Positions 1 through 6,924 of a stretch of DNA of 17,876 nt are shown piece after piece; within the stretch, counting starts at the first letter, position 1; every line of letters begins with the position of its first letter. The DNA is from RPQK01 sp041946865. GTDB lineage: Bacteria; Acidobacteriota; UBA6911; RPQK01. The stretch lies in assembly GCA_041946865.1 (NCBI GenBank), contig JBHGBF010000097.1:1-17876 (forward strand), read 5' to 3'. The notes under the pieces were generated by a model that saw only the letters and a program-made list of their open reading frames with translations, searched no databases and was not told the origin of the DNA. The translations under genes and the position numbers were made by a program.

Positions 1-137
1 AAAGCTCCGGCCTCTCTCCTCGTTGCTGCCACACTCCGAACAAAAAACTGAGGGGTTACTGCCCACCGCGCCTCAGTGTTTACTGCGGTTCGGTATTATG
101 GTAGTTTTGGGTCTTTTCTGACGGAGGAAGGGCGACA

Positions 138-686
138 TTGATAGCTAAAGAGATTTTCCTGACCAAAGGTGTGGGCAAGCACAAAGAGCGGCTGACGAGC
201 TTTGAAATGGCACTGCGCGATGCCGGGATAGCCGCCTTCAACCTGGTGCGCGTGTCGAGCATCTTTCCCCCCGGCTGCAAGCTGATCTCCAAGAAGCAGG
301 GTCTTAACAAGCTCGAGCCTGGAGAGGTGGTGTTCTGTGTCATGAGCGAGGCGTCTACCAACGAGCCGAACCGGCTTGCCGCCGCTTCCGTAGGGATTGC
401 TATGCCTCGCGACTCCGACCAGTACGGCTATCTCAGCGAGCACCACAGCCATGGCCAGACCGAAAAGGTGGCGGGAGACTACGCGGAAGACCTGGCGGCT
501 GAGATGCTGGCCACCACGCTGGGAGTGGATTTCGACTCGAACCAAAGCTGGGACGAGAAGCGGGAAATCTGGAAGATCTCCGGGCAGATCGTCAACACCC
601 GCAACATCACTCAGTCCGCTGTAGGGGATAAGGACGGTCTCTGGACCACCGTCATCGCCGCGGCGGTACTGATACCGAAAGATTAG
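138..686 (+). CDS. pdaD: Pyruvoyl-dependent arginine decarboxylase (PvlArgDC)
   Basis: Decarboxylates arginine to agmatine, the first step of the agmatine route to polyamines. The 182-residue protein matches the family in length. It contains the self-processing site R-V-S-S-I-F-P-P-G: in this family the proenzyme is cut between the two serines (S40/S41 here) and the second becomes the pyruvoyl group at the start of the large subunit. The glutamate in G-Y-L-S-E-H-H (E101) is probably the conserved catalytic acid. Translation starts at a TTG with a GGAGG ribosome binding site at 123-127. The gene stands alone: no agmatinase, agmatine deiminase or spermidine synthase is in the window, and the next gene converges on it. 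The family assignment is firm; the physiological role is inferred. Confidence 0.93.
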   Translation: MIAKEIFLTKGVGKHKERLTSFEMALRDAGIAAFNLVRVSSIFPPGCKLISKKQGLNKLEPGEVVFCVMSEASTNEPNRLAAASVGIAMPRDSDQYGYLSEHHSHGQTEKVAGDYAEDLAAEMLATTLGVDFDSNQSWDEKREIWKISGQIVNTRNITQSAVGDKDGLWTTVIAAAVLIPKD

Positions 687-711
687 AAGCCCTGCCTGCT
701 GACTACCGACC

Positions 712-744
712 GGCTGCCCGGCCTCACCGGGCGGCCTCTTTATC
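712..744 (+). terminator. Probable rho-independent terminator after pdaD
   Basis: A 10-bp stem (712-721 with 727-736, one G-T pair) with a five-base loop is followed by a short T-rich run (tctttat). It lies 25 bases past the pdaD stop and overlaps the last codons of the convergent frr gene. The T tract is weak, so efficiency is uncertain. The stem is symmetric, but the frr side has no T tract. Confidence 0.6.
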
Positions 745-1297
745 CTTCCAGTATCTCTTTCTCTTTCTGCCGCGCCAGAGCATCGATCTTCTCGATAAAG
801 GAGTCAGTGATCTTCTGCGTCTCCTCTAGCCCGCGGTGTTCGTCGTCCTCGGAAATCTGCTTTTCTTTCAGGCTCTTTTTCAGCCGCTCGTTGGCGTCGC
901 GGCGAATCTGCCGGATCGCTGTCCGGTGTTCCTCCGCCACCTTGCCCAGGTGTTTAGCCAGCGTCTGGCGGCGTTCCCGAGTCAGAGGCGGTATCGGAAT
1001 ACGGATGATCCGGCCGTCGTTTGACGGGGTGATGCCCAGGTCGGACGCCATGATGGCCCTTTCAATGGCGTGAATCTGGGAGGCATCCCATGGCTGCACG
1101 GTAATGAGCGTGGGCTCGGGAACGTGCAAAGTGGCCACCTGGTTGACGGGGGTAGGAGTGCCGTAGTAGTCGACAGTGAGGTGATCGAGCAAGCTGACCG
1201 ACGCCCGACCAGTCCGGATCGACGCCATCTCGCGCGTCAAGTCGTCTACTGTTTTCTGCATGTGCTGTTTTGCGTCTGCCAAAATGTCTTTGATCAT
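740..1297 (-). CDS. frr: Ribosome recycling factor
   Basis: Splits the post-termination ribosome together with EF-G so that subunits can be reused. The 185-residue length is standard. Family sequences are clear: the N-terminal I-K-D-I-L-A-D-A-K helix, the I-R-T-G-R-A-S motif (about residues 27-33), D-Y-Y-G-T-P-T-P-V, and the arginine-rich C-terminal helix with R-R-D-A-N-E. It is the last gene of the rplM-rpsI-rpsB-tsf-pyrH-frr operon and follows pyrH by about 30 bases. The ATG is placed by the conserved N-terminus; no good Shine-Dalgarno sequence precedes it, so translation may depend on coupling to pyrH. Confidence 0.97.
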   Translation of the reverse strand: MIKDILADAKQHMQKTVDDLTREMASIRTGRASVSLLDHLTVDYYGTPTPVNQVATLHVPEPTLITVQPWDASQIHAIERAIMASDLGITPSNDGRIIRIPIPPLTRERRQTLAKHLGKVAEEHRTAIRQIRRDANERLKKSLKEKQISEDDEHRGLEETQKITDSFIEKIDALARQKEKEILEG

Positions 1298-1327
1298 ACG
1301 TGAATAAGGGAATGAAACTGCTGATGA

Positions 1328-2095
1328 TCAGGTAATAACAGAGCCGACCTTGTTACCCAAGACCGCCTGTTTGATGTTTCCTTCCTTCTTCAGATTGAAA
1401 ACGATGATCGGGAGCTGATTATCCTTGCAGAGGGCGATGGCGGTGGCGTCCATCACCTTGAGACCGCGTTCGAGGACTTCCTGGTAGGTCAGTCGGTCGA
1501 AGAACCTGGCTTGCGTGTTCTTGACCGGATCGGAGTCGTAGACGCCGTCGACCTTGGTCCCCTTGAGAATCACTTCGGCCTTGATCTCCATGGCGCGCAA
1601 GGCGGCCGCAGTGTCGGTCGAAAAATAGGGGTTTCCGGTCCCGGCGGCAAAAATGACGACCCGTTTCTTTTCGAGATGGCGGATAGCCCGGCGCCGGATG
1701 AAAGGTTCGGCGACTTCCGCGACGTTAATGGCGCTGAGGACCCGGGTGTAGATGCCGATCTTCTCGAGCGCCCCCTGAAGGGCCAGGGCGTTGATGACGG
1801 TCGCCAGCATGCCCATGTAGTCGCCCGTGGCCCGGTCAAAACCCGCGTCGCTCACGTTGACGCCGCGGATGATGTTACCGCCGCCGACGACAATGGCGAT
1901 TTCGACACCAAGCGCGTGGACTTCCCGGATCTGGCGGGAAAGGGCATCCATCATCCCGGGATCGACGCCGAACGTCTGAAACCCCATCAGCGCTTCGCCG
2001 CTCAGCTTGATCATCACCCGGCTGTATTTCGGCCTTTGGATCTCGAGCGTCTCTCGGGCCGGGGCTTCCTTCACATCGGCAGTCTCGCCTGGCAT
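1328..2095 (-). CDS. pyrH: UMP kinase
   Basis: Phosphorylates UMP to UDP in pyrimidine nucleotide synthesis; the bacterial enzyme is a hexamer of the amino acid kinase fold. Family motifs are V-M-I-K-L-S-G-E-A-L-M-G near residue 27, I-V-V-G-G-G-N-I-I-R-G, the A-T-G-D-Y-M-G-M-L-A-T UMP-binding stretch, and T-G-N-P-Y-F-S-T-D-T-A-A with K-V-D-G-V-Y-D-S-D-P. The 255-residue product is slightly longer than usual because about 25 charged residues precede the kinase fold; the ATG at 2095 has a GGGG-type ribosome binding site, so this leader is probably translated. It lies between tsf and frr in the normal order, but the 177-base spacer to tsf is unusually large and full of repeats. Confidence 0.96.
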   Translation of the reverse strand: MPGETADVKEAPARETLEIQRPKYSRVMIKLSGEALMGFQTFGVDPGMMDALSRQIREVHALGVEIAIVVGGGNIIRGVNVSDAGFDRATGDYMGMLATVINALALQGALEKIGIYTRVLSAINVAEVAEPFIRRRAIRHLEKKRVVIFAAGTGNPYFSTDTAAALRAMEIKAEVILKGTKVDGVYDSDPVKNTQARFFDRLTYQEVLERGLKVMDATAIALCKDNQLPIIVFNLKKEGNIKQAVLGNKVGSVIT

Positions 2096-2142
2096 TTTAT
2101 TCCCCGCAAGTTACTTATTGACGACTGACACGTGAAACACGA

Positions 2143-2270
2143 AAGGACGAAGGATGAAGGATGAAGGACGTCGCGATTGACGTCCTTCATGCTTCATCCT
2201 TCGTTCGCGACTCCCCGCTTTCCTTCATCCTTCATCCTTCGTCCTTCCCTTGCTCCGAGCGTCAATCGCG
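2143..2270. repeat. Nested inverted repeats built from a GGAYGAA heptamer
   Basis: This lies in the spacer between tsf and pyrH. The left arm carries tandem heptamers ggacgaa, ggatgaa, ggatgaa (2145-2165). A perfect 26-bp inverted repeat joins 2143-2168 with 2221-2246. Inside it, 2161-2172 pairs with 2179-2190 (12-bp stem, 6-base loop), and 2172-2182 pairs with 2260-2270 over 11 bp. The first two pairings share bases 2161-2168 and so cannot form together. No protein is encoded. It could be a repeat insertion, a transcript-stability structure, or a partial attenuator of pyrH-frr. The pairing is read directly from the sequence; the role is not known. Confidence 0.85.
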
Positions 2271-2272
2271 GC

Positions 2273-2875
2273 TCAATTCGTGTCTTCCCCTACTTTGAAG
2301 CGCGCAAAACGGCGCACCGAGATGTTTTCCTTCAGTTTCGCGATCTTCGCCTTGATCAGGTCCTGGATGGTGATCTGAGGATCCTTGATGAAGGGCTGTT
2401 CGTAGAGGGCGATCTCGGAAAAGTACTTGTTCAGTTTTCCCTCGACGATTTTGGCGATAACCGGTTCGGGTTTTCCAGTTCCTTCGGCCTGTTTGCGGTA
2501 GATTTCCCGCTCCCGGTTCAGGTCAGCCTCGTTCGCGTCTTCGCGGCGCACACACAAGGGATTGGCGGCGGCGACCTGCATAGCGATATCGCGAACCAGT
2601 TCCTGGAAGTCGTCGGTGCGCGCCACAAAATCGGTTTCGCAGTTGATCTCGACCAGGACGCCGAGCTTGCCGCCGGCGTGAATATAGGAGGCGACCAGGC
2701 CTTCCCGGGTCTGCCGGCCGGCCTTCTTTTCAGCAGCTGCCAGCCCGCGTTGTCTCAGGATGGTCACGGCTTTCGACACGTCTCCGTCGGCCTCTGAAAG
2801 CGCCCTTTTGCACTCCATCATTCCCGCGCCGGTTTTTTCGCGCAGTTCTTTCACTTGTTCAGCGGTGATAGCCAT
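2273..2875 (-). CDS. tsf: Translation elongation factor Ts
   Basis: Guanine nucleotide exchange factor for EF-Tu. The protein has the N-terminal UBA-like helix bundle (V-K-E-L-R-E-K-T-G-A-G-M-M-E-C-K-R-A-L) and the T-D-F-V motif at residues 81-84 that acts on the EF-Tu nucleotide site. At 200 residues it is the short form of the family, with a single core subdomain, compared with about 283 residues in E. coli. The ATG at 2875 is preceded by a strong AGGAGG. It follows rpsB after a 123-base spacer containing a small GC hairpin (2956-2971) and is followed by the repeat-rich spacer before pyrH. Confidence 0.97.
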   Translation of the reverse strand: MAITAEQVKELREKTGAGMMECKRALSEADGDVSKAVTILRQRGLAAAEKKAGRQTREGLVASYIHAGGKLGVLVEINCETDFVARTDDFQELVRDIAMQVAAANPLCVRREDANEADLNREREIYRKQAEGTGKPEPVIAKIVEGKLNKYFSEIALYEQPFIKDPQITIQDLIKAKIAKLKENISVRRFARFKVGEDTN

Positions 2876-2998
2876 GAATATCCTCCTGTGCCCTGTGTCC
2901 GGGTCAAATTTCTAGCCGCAGTTGACTGGCTCGCCCGACCGCAAGTGGGCGGCAAGCGCGGCGACCCGCGCCTGCTTCCCGGACGAAGAGCGCAGTCT

Positions 2999-4108
2999 TC
3001 AGCTCTGGTTCTGCTCGGGGTCGACCTTGGTGTCGGCCGAAGCCGCAGGTTCGGTCGCCTGAGGGACTTCCTTGCCGGGCTCAGCCGGGGTTTCGGCCGC
3101 CTTATGGTGGGAGCTCGGCCCTTTTTTTCGACTCACCTTCTTGACGTCGGGCGCCGGGGGTTCGGCGGTGGGCGCCGGCGTAGCGGCGGGCGCTTCAGCT
3201 TCAGCCGGTCCCTCGGAAGCCGCTTCCTCGGTCAGGGTGATTTGCTCTGAATCGTTCGCAATGTTTTTGGTTTCGGCGCGGTCACCGCGAATCACGGTCT
3301 CTTCCGCAGGCGCCTGCTGAGACCGTCTCGCGGCCTCCTTGGCCTCCTTGGCGGCCCGGCGTGCGGCCGCTTCCTTCGCGGCCCTTTCCTCGGCTTCCTT
3401 CGCTTCGGCCTCGGCCCGTGCCTGGTAGACCGCCTTGCCCGAAATAACGGCGTCCGCAATGGTCGACGCGAAAAGGCGCACGGCCCGCAGAGCGTCGTCA
3501 TTGCCGGGAATCACGTAGGTGATGTCGTCCGGGCTGCAATTGGTGTCCACGATCCCGATGACCGGGATTCCCAGCTTGGCAGCTTCCTGAACGGCTATGG
3601 CTTCCTTGTTGGAATCGACGACGAAAATCGCCCCCGGCAGCCGGTCCATTTCTTTGATGCCGCGCAGATTCTTCTCGAGCTTCTTGCGTTCGCGCTCCAG
3701 CCGGGCGACTTCCTTCTTCGAGAGTTTCTCGTAGAAGCCGTTCGCCTTCATCGATTCCAGTTCCTTGTACCGCTTCAGGCTGTTCTGAACAGTAGCAAAG
3801 TTCGTCAGAAGACCACCCAGCCAGCGGTTGTTCACGAAGAACATGCCGCAGCGCTTGGCTTCCTCTTCGATCGATTCCTGCGCCTGCCGCTTCGTCCCGA
3901 CAAACAGGACGCTCTTGCCTTGCGCCGACAGGTCGGTCACGAAATCCACGGCGCTTTTAAACAGCTTGAGCGTCTTTTGCAGGTCAATGATGTAAATCCC
4001 GTTCCGCTCGCCGAAGATGTATTCTTTCATCTTCGGGTTCCAGCGGCGGGTCTGGTGCCCGAAATGGACTCCCGCCTCCAACAACTGTTTTATCGAGATC
4101 GCAGTCAA
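2999..4108 (-). CDS. rpsB: 30S ribosomal protein S2 with a long C-terminal extension
   Basis: Structural protein of the small subunit. Residues 1 to about 227 are a normal S2 (L-E-A-G-V-H-F-G-H-Q-T-R-R-W-N-P-K-M, F-V-G-T-K-R-Q-A, N-N-R-W-L-G-G-L-L-T-N, D-T-N-C-S-P-D). Residues 228-369 are an added tail: first an Ala/Glu/Lys/Arg stretch that looks like a long charged helix, then a Pro/Ala/Glu-rich disordered part with a basic patch (K-K-V-S-R-K-K). The start is set at the TTG at 4108 because it has AGGAGGG just upstream and gives the conserved N-terminus. An ATG at 4198 in the same frame would overlap rpsI and add 30 unrelated residues. The spacer to rpsI is 13 bases. Confidence 0.95.
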   Translation of the reverse strand: MTAISIKQLLEAGVHFGHQTRRWNPKMKEYIFGERNGIYIIDLQKTLKLFKSAVDFVTDLSAQGKSVLFVGTKRQAQESIEEEAKRCGMFFVNNRWLGGLLTNFATVQNSLKRYKELESMKANGFYEKLSKKEVARLERERKKLEKNLRGIKEMDRLPGAIFVVDSNKEAIAVQEAAKLGIPVIGIVDTNCSPDDITYVIPGNDDALRAVRLFASTIADAVISGKAVYQARAEAEAKEAEERAAKEAAARRAAKEAKEAARRSQQAPAEETVIRGDRAETKNIANDSEQITLTEEAASEGPAEAEAPAATPAPTAEPPAPDVKKVSRKKGPSSHHKAAETPAEPGKEVPQATEPAASADTKVDPEQNQS

Positions 4109-4121
4109 ACAAACCCTCCTG

Positions 4122-4514
4122 TTATCGCTTCGAGAATTGGAACCGTTTTCGGGCGCCGGGCTGTCCGTACTTCTTCCTTTCCTTGATCCGCGGATCACGG
4201 GTCAGGAAGCCCGCTTTCTTGATCCGGGGTCGCAGCTCCGGATTGAAAGTCAGCAAAGCGCGCGCAATGCCGAGGCGAGCGGCGCCGGCCTGTCCGGAAA
4301 AACCGCCGCCGGCAACATTGATATAGACATCGAACTTGTCGAGGTTCTCGGTCACGGCCAGCGGCTGGGTCACAACCATACGCTGTGTCTTATTTCGGAA
4401 ATACTCCGAATAGTCAACATGGTTGACCACGATCTGGCCGGTTCCAGGCATCAGGAACACGCGAGCAGTAGAAGTCTTACGCTTGCCGGTTCCATAGTAT
4501 TGTACTTTGTCCAA
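4122..4514 (-). CDS. rpsI: 30S ribosomal protein S9
   Basis: Small-subunit protein whose C-terminal tail reaches the P-site tRNA. The 130-residue length and motifs are standard: Y-G-T-G-K-R-K-T-S-T-A-R-V near the start, G-G-G-F-S-G-Q-A-G-A-A-R-L-G-I-A-R-A-L in the middle, and the terminal F-Q-F-S-K-R. The start is a TTG at 4514 with AAGGAG upstream. It follows rplM by 12 bases, as in most bacteria. An upstream ATG is not available in a sensible position, so the TTG is well supported. Confidence 0.97.
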   Translation of the reverse strand: MDKVQYYGTGKRKTSTARVFLMPGTGQIVVNHVDYSEYFRNKTQRMVVTQPLAVTENLDKFDVYINVAGGGFSGQAGAARLGIARALLTFNPELRPRIKKAGFLTRDPRIKERKKYGQPGARKRFQFSKR

Positions 4515-4526
4515 ACCCTGTTCTCC

Positions 4527-4955
4527 TTAAAGGCTAAGCGGTTGCGGCTTCTGTGCCTGGTGCGGATGGTCGGCGCCTGCGTACACTTTCAGCTTGCGGA
4601 TCAGCTTGTCGCCCATCTTGGTCTTCGGAAGCATGCCCCGGACGGCGTACTCCATCAGTCTTTCGGGATGTTTCTGAAACAGGTCCCGGGCCGTAATCTC
4701 CTTCAGCCCGCCCGGATAGCCGCTGTGAGAGCGATAAACCTTCTGTTCCCACTTTTTGCCCGTCAGCCGGATGCTGCCCGCATTGACCACCACCACAAAA
4801 TCCCCTGTCTCCAGGAAATCGGTATAGTAAGCCTTTTCTTTCCCCATTAAAATAGAAGCGACTCGCGAGGCTACCCGTCCCAATACCTGGTCGGCCGCAT
4901 CGATCACGTACCATTTACGCTCGATGGCGTCCACTTGAGGCACAAAAGTCTTCAT
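4527..4955 (-). CDS. rplM: 50S ribosomal protein L13
   Basis: Early-assembly large-subunit protein. The 142-residue sequence has W-Y-V-I-D-A-A-D-Q-V-L-G-R-V-A-S near the N-terminus, the G-D-F-V-V-V-V-N-A segment, K-V-Y-R-S-H-S-G-Y-P-G-G-L-K, and V-R-G-M-L-P-K-T-K-M-G followed by L-K-V-Y-A-G-A-D-H-P-H. It is the first gene of the operon; the ATG at 4955 has AAAGGGG upstream and lies about 35 bases past the predicted transcription start. Confidence 0.97.
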   Translation of the reverse strand: MKTFVPQVDAIERKWYVIDAADQVLGRVASRVASILMGKEKAYYTDFLETGDFVVVVNAGSIRLTGKKWEQKVYRSHSGYPGGLKEITARDLFQKHPERLMEYAVRGMLPKTKMGDKLIRKLKVYAGADHPHQAQKPQPLSL

Positions 4956-4996
4956 ACGTCCCCTTTAGCTTTCTCTCAGCAAAAGCGTAAACGCAA

Positions 4997-5025
4997 AAAA
5001 TACAGGAAGTGCGCGAATGTGTCAA
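4997..5025 (-). promoter_or_regulatory. Sigma-70-type promoter of the rplM operon
   Basis: Read on the minus strand, a perfect -35 TTGACA (5020-5025) and a -10 TATTTT (4997-5002) are separated by exactly 17 bases. The predicted start is near 4990, leaving a short leader before rplM at 4955. This is the strongest promoter match in the window and fits a highly expressed ribosomal operon. Confidence 0.75.
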
Positions 5026-5101
5026 GCTTCTCCTCCCCCCGGTTTACCGCATGAGCAAATCCTTCAATATGTTACAAAAAGACGCAGTTTCGACGCCTCG
5101 A

Positions 5102-5117
5102 TGTGACACCAGTCACT
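5102..5117. promoter_or_regulatory. CRP-type palindromic operator upstream of pilM
   Basis: TGTGA-N6-TCACT matches the CRP/FNR-family consensus TGTGA-N6-TCACA at nine of ten arm positions. It lies in the 355-base divergent spacer between rplM and pilM. A weak -10-like TAGCAT (5139-5144) begins 29.5 bp from its centre, the spacing of class II CRP activation. That would start a pilM transcript near 5151 with a leader of about 160 bases. The site is also about 120 bp upstream of the rplM start, so it could affect either direction. Assignment to the Crp-like protein at 13886 is inference. Confidence 0.5.
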
Positions 5118-5234
5118 AGCGATCGGCCGCCGCCGGTATAGCATTCCTCGTGCGCCGCCTCCGGAAAAGGGAGAATTGAGAGTCGGAGACGGGGCAAATG
5201 CTCACCTAAATGTGGGCAGTTTTGAGTTAAGAAC

Positions 5235-5263
5235 TTGACAACTATGGATTTTTCTCCAAGAAT
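5235..5263 (+). promoter_or_regulatory. Putative sigma-70-type promoter of pilM operon
   Basis: A perfect -35 TTGACA (5235-5240), a 17-base spacer and a -10-like AAGAAT (5258-5263, four of six) lie 48 bases before the pilM start. It would provide regulator-independent transcription of pilMNOPQ. The rest of the 4956-5310 spacer shows no gene. Confidence 0.55.
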
Positions 5264-5310
5264 TTAGCCACCTTCGCATTCTGATTTGGGTTTTTCGGGG
5301 GGGAATACTC

Positions 5311-6375
5311 ATGTTCTTTAGCGGATGGGGCGTCAAAGCCAAGCCTCTGGTCGGAATCGACATCGGCTCATCTGCTGTCAAAGTCGCTTCTCTCAAACGC
5401 GCCGGCAACACTTACCACCTGGAGAACCTTGGGATCGAATACCTTCCGCCCGACTGCATCGTCGATGGCGTGATCATTTCCAAGCTGCCTGTGGCGGATG
5501 CCATTGCCCGCATCTTCAAGAGCAAGGGGATCCGCAATCGCCACATTGCCACCTCCATCTCCGGCAGCTCCGTCATTGTTAAGAAAATTGCTTTGCCCGC
5601 GCAGATGGAGGACGAGCTGGAGGAGTCGATTCAATGGGAAGCCGAGCAGTACATCCCGTTTGACATCGGCGACGTCAACCTCGACTACCAGATCGTCGGC
5701 AACACGCCCGAGGGGAACCGGCTGGAGGTCATCCTGGTGGCGGCCAAACGGGAGAAGATTGCGGACCAGACCGGTGTCATCTCCATGGCCGGGAAGGTTT
5801 CCTCCGTCGTCGACATCGACGCCTTCGCCTTGCAGAACGTCTACGAGCTCAACTACGAACCCCAGGCGAACACAGTGGCGGCCTTGCTCAACATCGGCTC
5901 GTCCGTGATGAACGTCAATATCGTCCGGGGGCGCGAGTTTCTCTTTACCCGCGACATTGCCATGGGCGGGAACCACTACAACGACTTCCTGCAGAAAGAG
6001 CTGAACATCTCTTTCGAGGAGTCGGAGAACTACAAGCGCAACGGGGCCCCCACGCCGGAGCTCCAGAAGCGGACGCTTGCCACCCTGGCTTCGGTCTCGG
6101 AAATCCTGGTGCTGGAGGTCCAGAAGACCCTGGACTATTTCAAGACGACCAGCCGCCTGGAAGACATTCGTGAGATGTACATCAGCGGAGGCGCCTGCCG
6201 CACACCCGGTTTTCAGGTCTGTTTGCAGGAGAAATTCCAGATTCCGGTGACCTTCCTGAATCCCTTCAATCGCATTAAAGTCAACGAAAAAGCATTCCCG
6301 GCTTCGACAATCGAGGAACTTGCCAGCGATTTTGCGGTGGCAGTCGGTCTGGCTCTGAGGACAACTGGCCGATGA
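5311..6375 (+). CDS. pilM: Type IV pilus assembly protein PilM (actin-like ATPase)
   Basis: Cytoplasmic actin-fold protein that binds the N-terminal tail of PilN and forms the inner-membrane alignment complex of the type IV pilus. The phosphate-1 motif is visible at residues 15-21 (G-I-D-I-G-S-S) followed by V-K-V-A. The phosphate-2 region is A-L-L-N-I-G-S-S-V-M-N-V-N-I-V, and the adenosine motif is Y-I-S-G-G-A-C-R-T-P-G. The 354-residue length is normal. There is no membrane segment. The ATG has a G-rich ribosome binding site. It is first in pilMNOPQ and overlaps pilN by four bases (ATGA). Confidence 0.96.
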   Translation: MFFSGWGVKAKPLVGIDIGSSAVKVASLKRAGNTYHLENLGIEYLPPDCIVDGVIISKLPVADAIARIFKSKGIRNRHIATSISGSSVIVKKIALPAQMEDELEESIQWEAEQYIPFDIGDVNLDYQIVGNTPEGNRLEVILVAAKREKIADQTGVISMAGKVSSVVDIDAFALQNVYELNYEPQANTVAALLNIGSSVMNVNIVRGREFLFTRDIAMGGNHYNDFLQKELNISFEESENYKRNGAPTPELQKRTLATLASVSEILVLEVQKTLDYFKTTSRLEDIREMYISGGACRTPGFQVCLQEKFQIPVTFLNPFNRIKVNEKAFPASTIEELASDFAVAVGLALRTTGR

Positions 6376-6917
6376 TCAAGATCAATCTTCTCCGTGAGCC
6401 GCGGGCCAAGACCAAAGCAAGCTGGAGCCCCGAGAAATCCCAAGTCGGAATCTACGCGATCATCCTGATGGTCCTGGCAGTGGTCAGCATGGCATGGTGG
6501 TACTGGTACCTGCTCGGCCTGCGGACCGAGTACACCGCCGAGCTTGAGCAGTTGCGGCAGGAGAACCTGCGGCTGCAGGTGGTCCGCGGCGAGCTGATGA
6601 AGTTCGAGCGGCAGCGCAAGCTCCTGGACGACCGGATTGGCGTGATCGAGCGTCTGAAATCGAACCAGAAAGGCCCGGTCGTGCTCATGAATGCGATGAT
6701 CGACAGCATCCCGGCTGAACCCCGGCTGTGGCTCGAAAGCGTCAGCCAGAAGGAAGGCCAGGTGTTGATCAAAGGTCAGGCGCTCGATGTGGCGTCCGTC
6801 GCCAATTTCATAACCAAGTTGAGCCTCAATCATCCCTTTAAACAGGTCGAATTAAACTCCTACGAAGAAGATAACGACAGGATCAAGTTCGAGCTCACTT
6901 GTCAGATTGTGAGGTAG
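6372..6917 (+). CDS. pilN: Type IV pilus assembly protein PilN
   Basis: Bitopic inner-membrane protein that links PilM in the cytoplasm to PilO in the periplasm. It opens with M-I-K-I-N-L-L-R, the conserved tail that inserts into PilM. One membrane segment follows (about residues 25-47), then a coiled coil (E-Q-L-R-Q-E-N-L-R-L-Q-V) and a small ferredoxin-like periplasmic domain to residue 181. The start overlaps the pilM stop, which indicates coupled translation. Confidence 0.94.
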   Translation: MIKINLLREPRAKTKASWSPEKSQVGIYAIILMVLAVVSMAWWYWYLLGLRTEYTAELEQLRQENLRLQVVRGELMKFERQRKLLDDRIGVIERLKSNQKGPVVLMNAMIDSIPAEPRLWLESVSQKEGQVLIKGQALDVASVANFITKLSLNHPFKQVELNSYEEDNDRIKFELTCQIVR

Positions 6918-6924
6918 GCCCGCT

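Noticed and set aside
49..76. Hairpin ctgagg/cctcag and a TATTAT (94-99) upstream of pdaD
   Set aside because: The stem is only six pairs with a long loop, and no -35 element lies at a suitable distance from TATTAT, so neither a terminator nor a promoter is supported.
1511..2128. Long open frame on the + strand opposite pyrH
   Set aside because: It is the antisense of a clear UMP kinase gene; GC-rich codon bias keeps the opposite frame open and the product matches no family.
2956..2971. Small GC hairpin in the rpsB-tsf spacer as a terminator
   Set aside because: Six pairs, four-base loop and no T tract on the minus strand; the operon is expected to continue into tsf.
4109..4198. 30 extra N-terminal codons for rpsB from an ATG at 4198
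   Set aside because: They overlap rpsI, show no S2 similarity, and the TTG at 4108 has a strong ribosome binding site and the conserved N-terminus.
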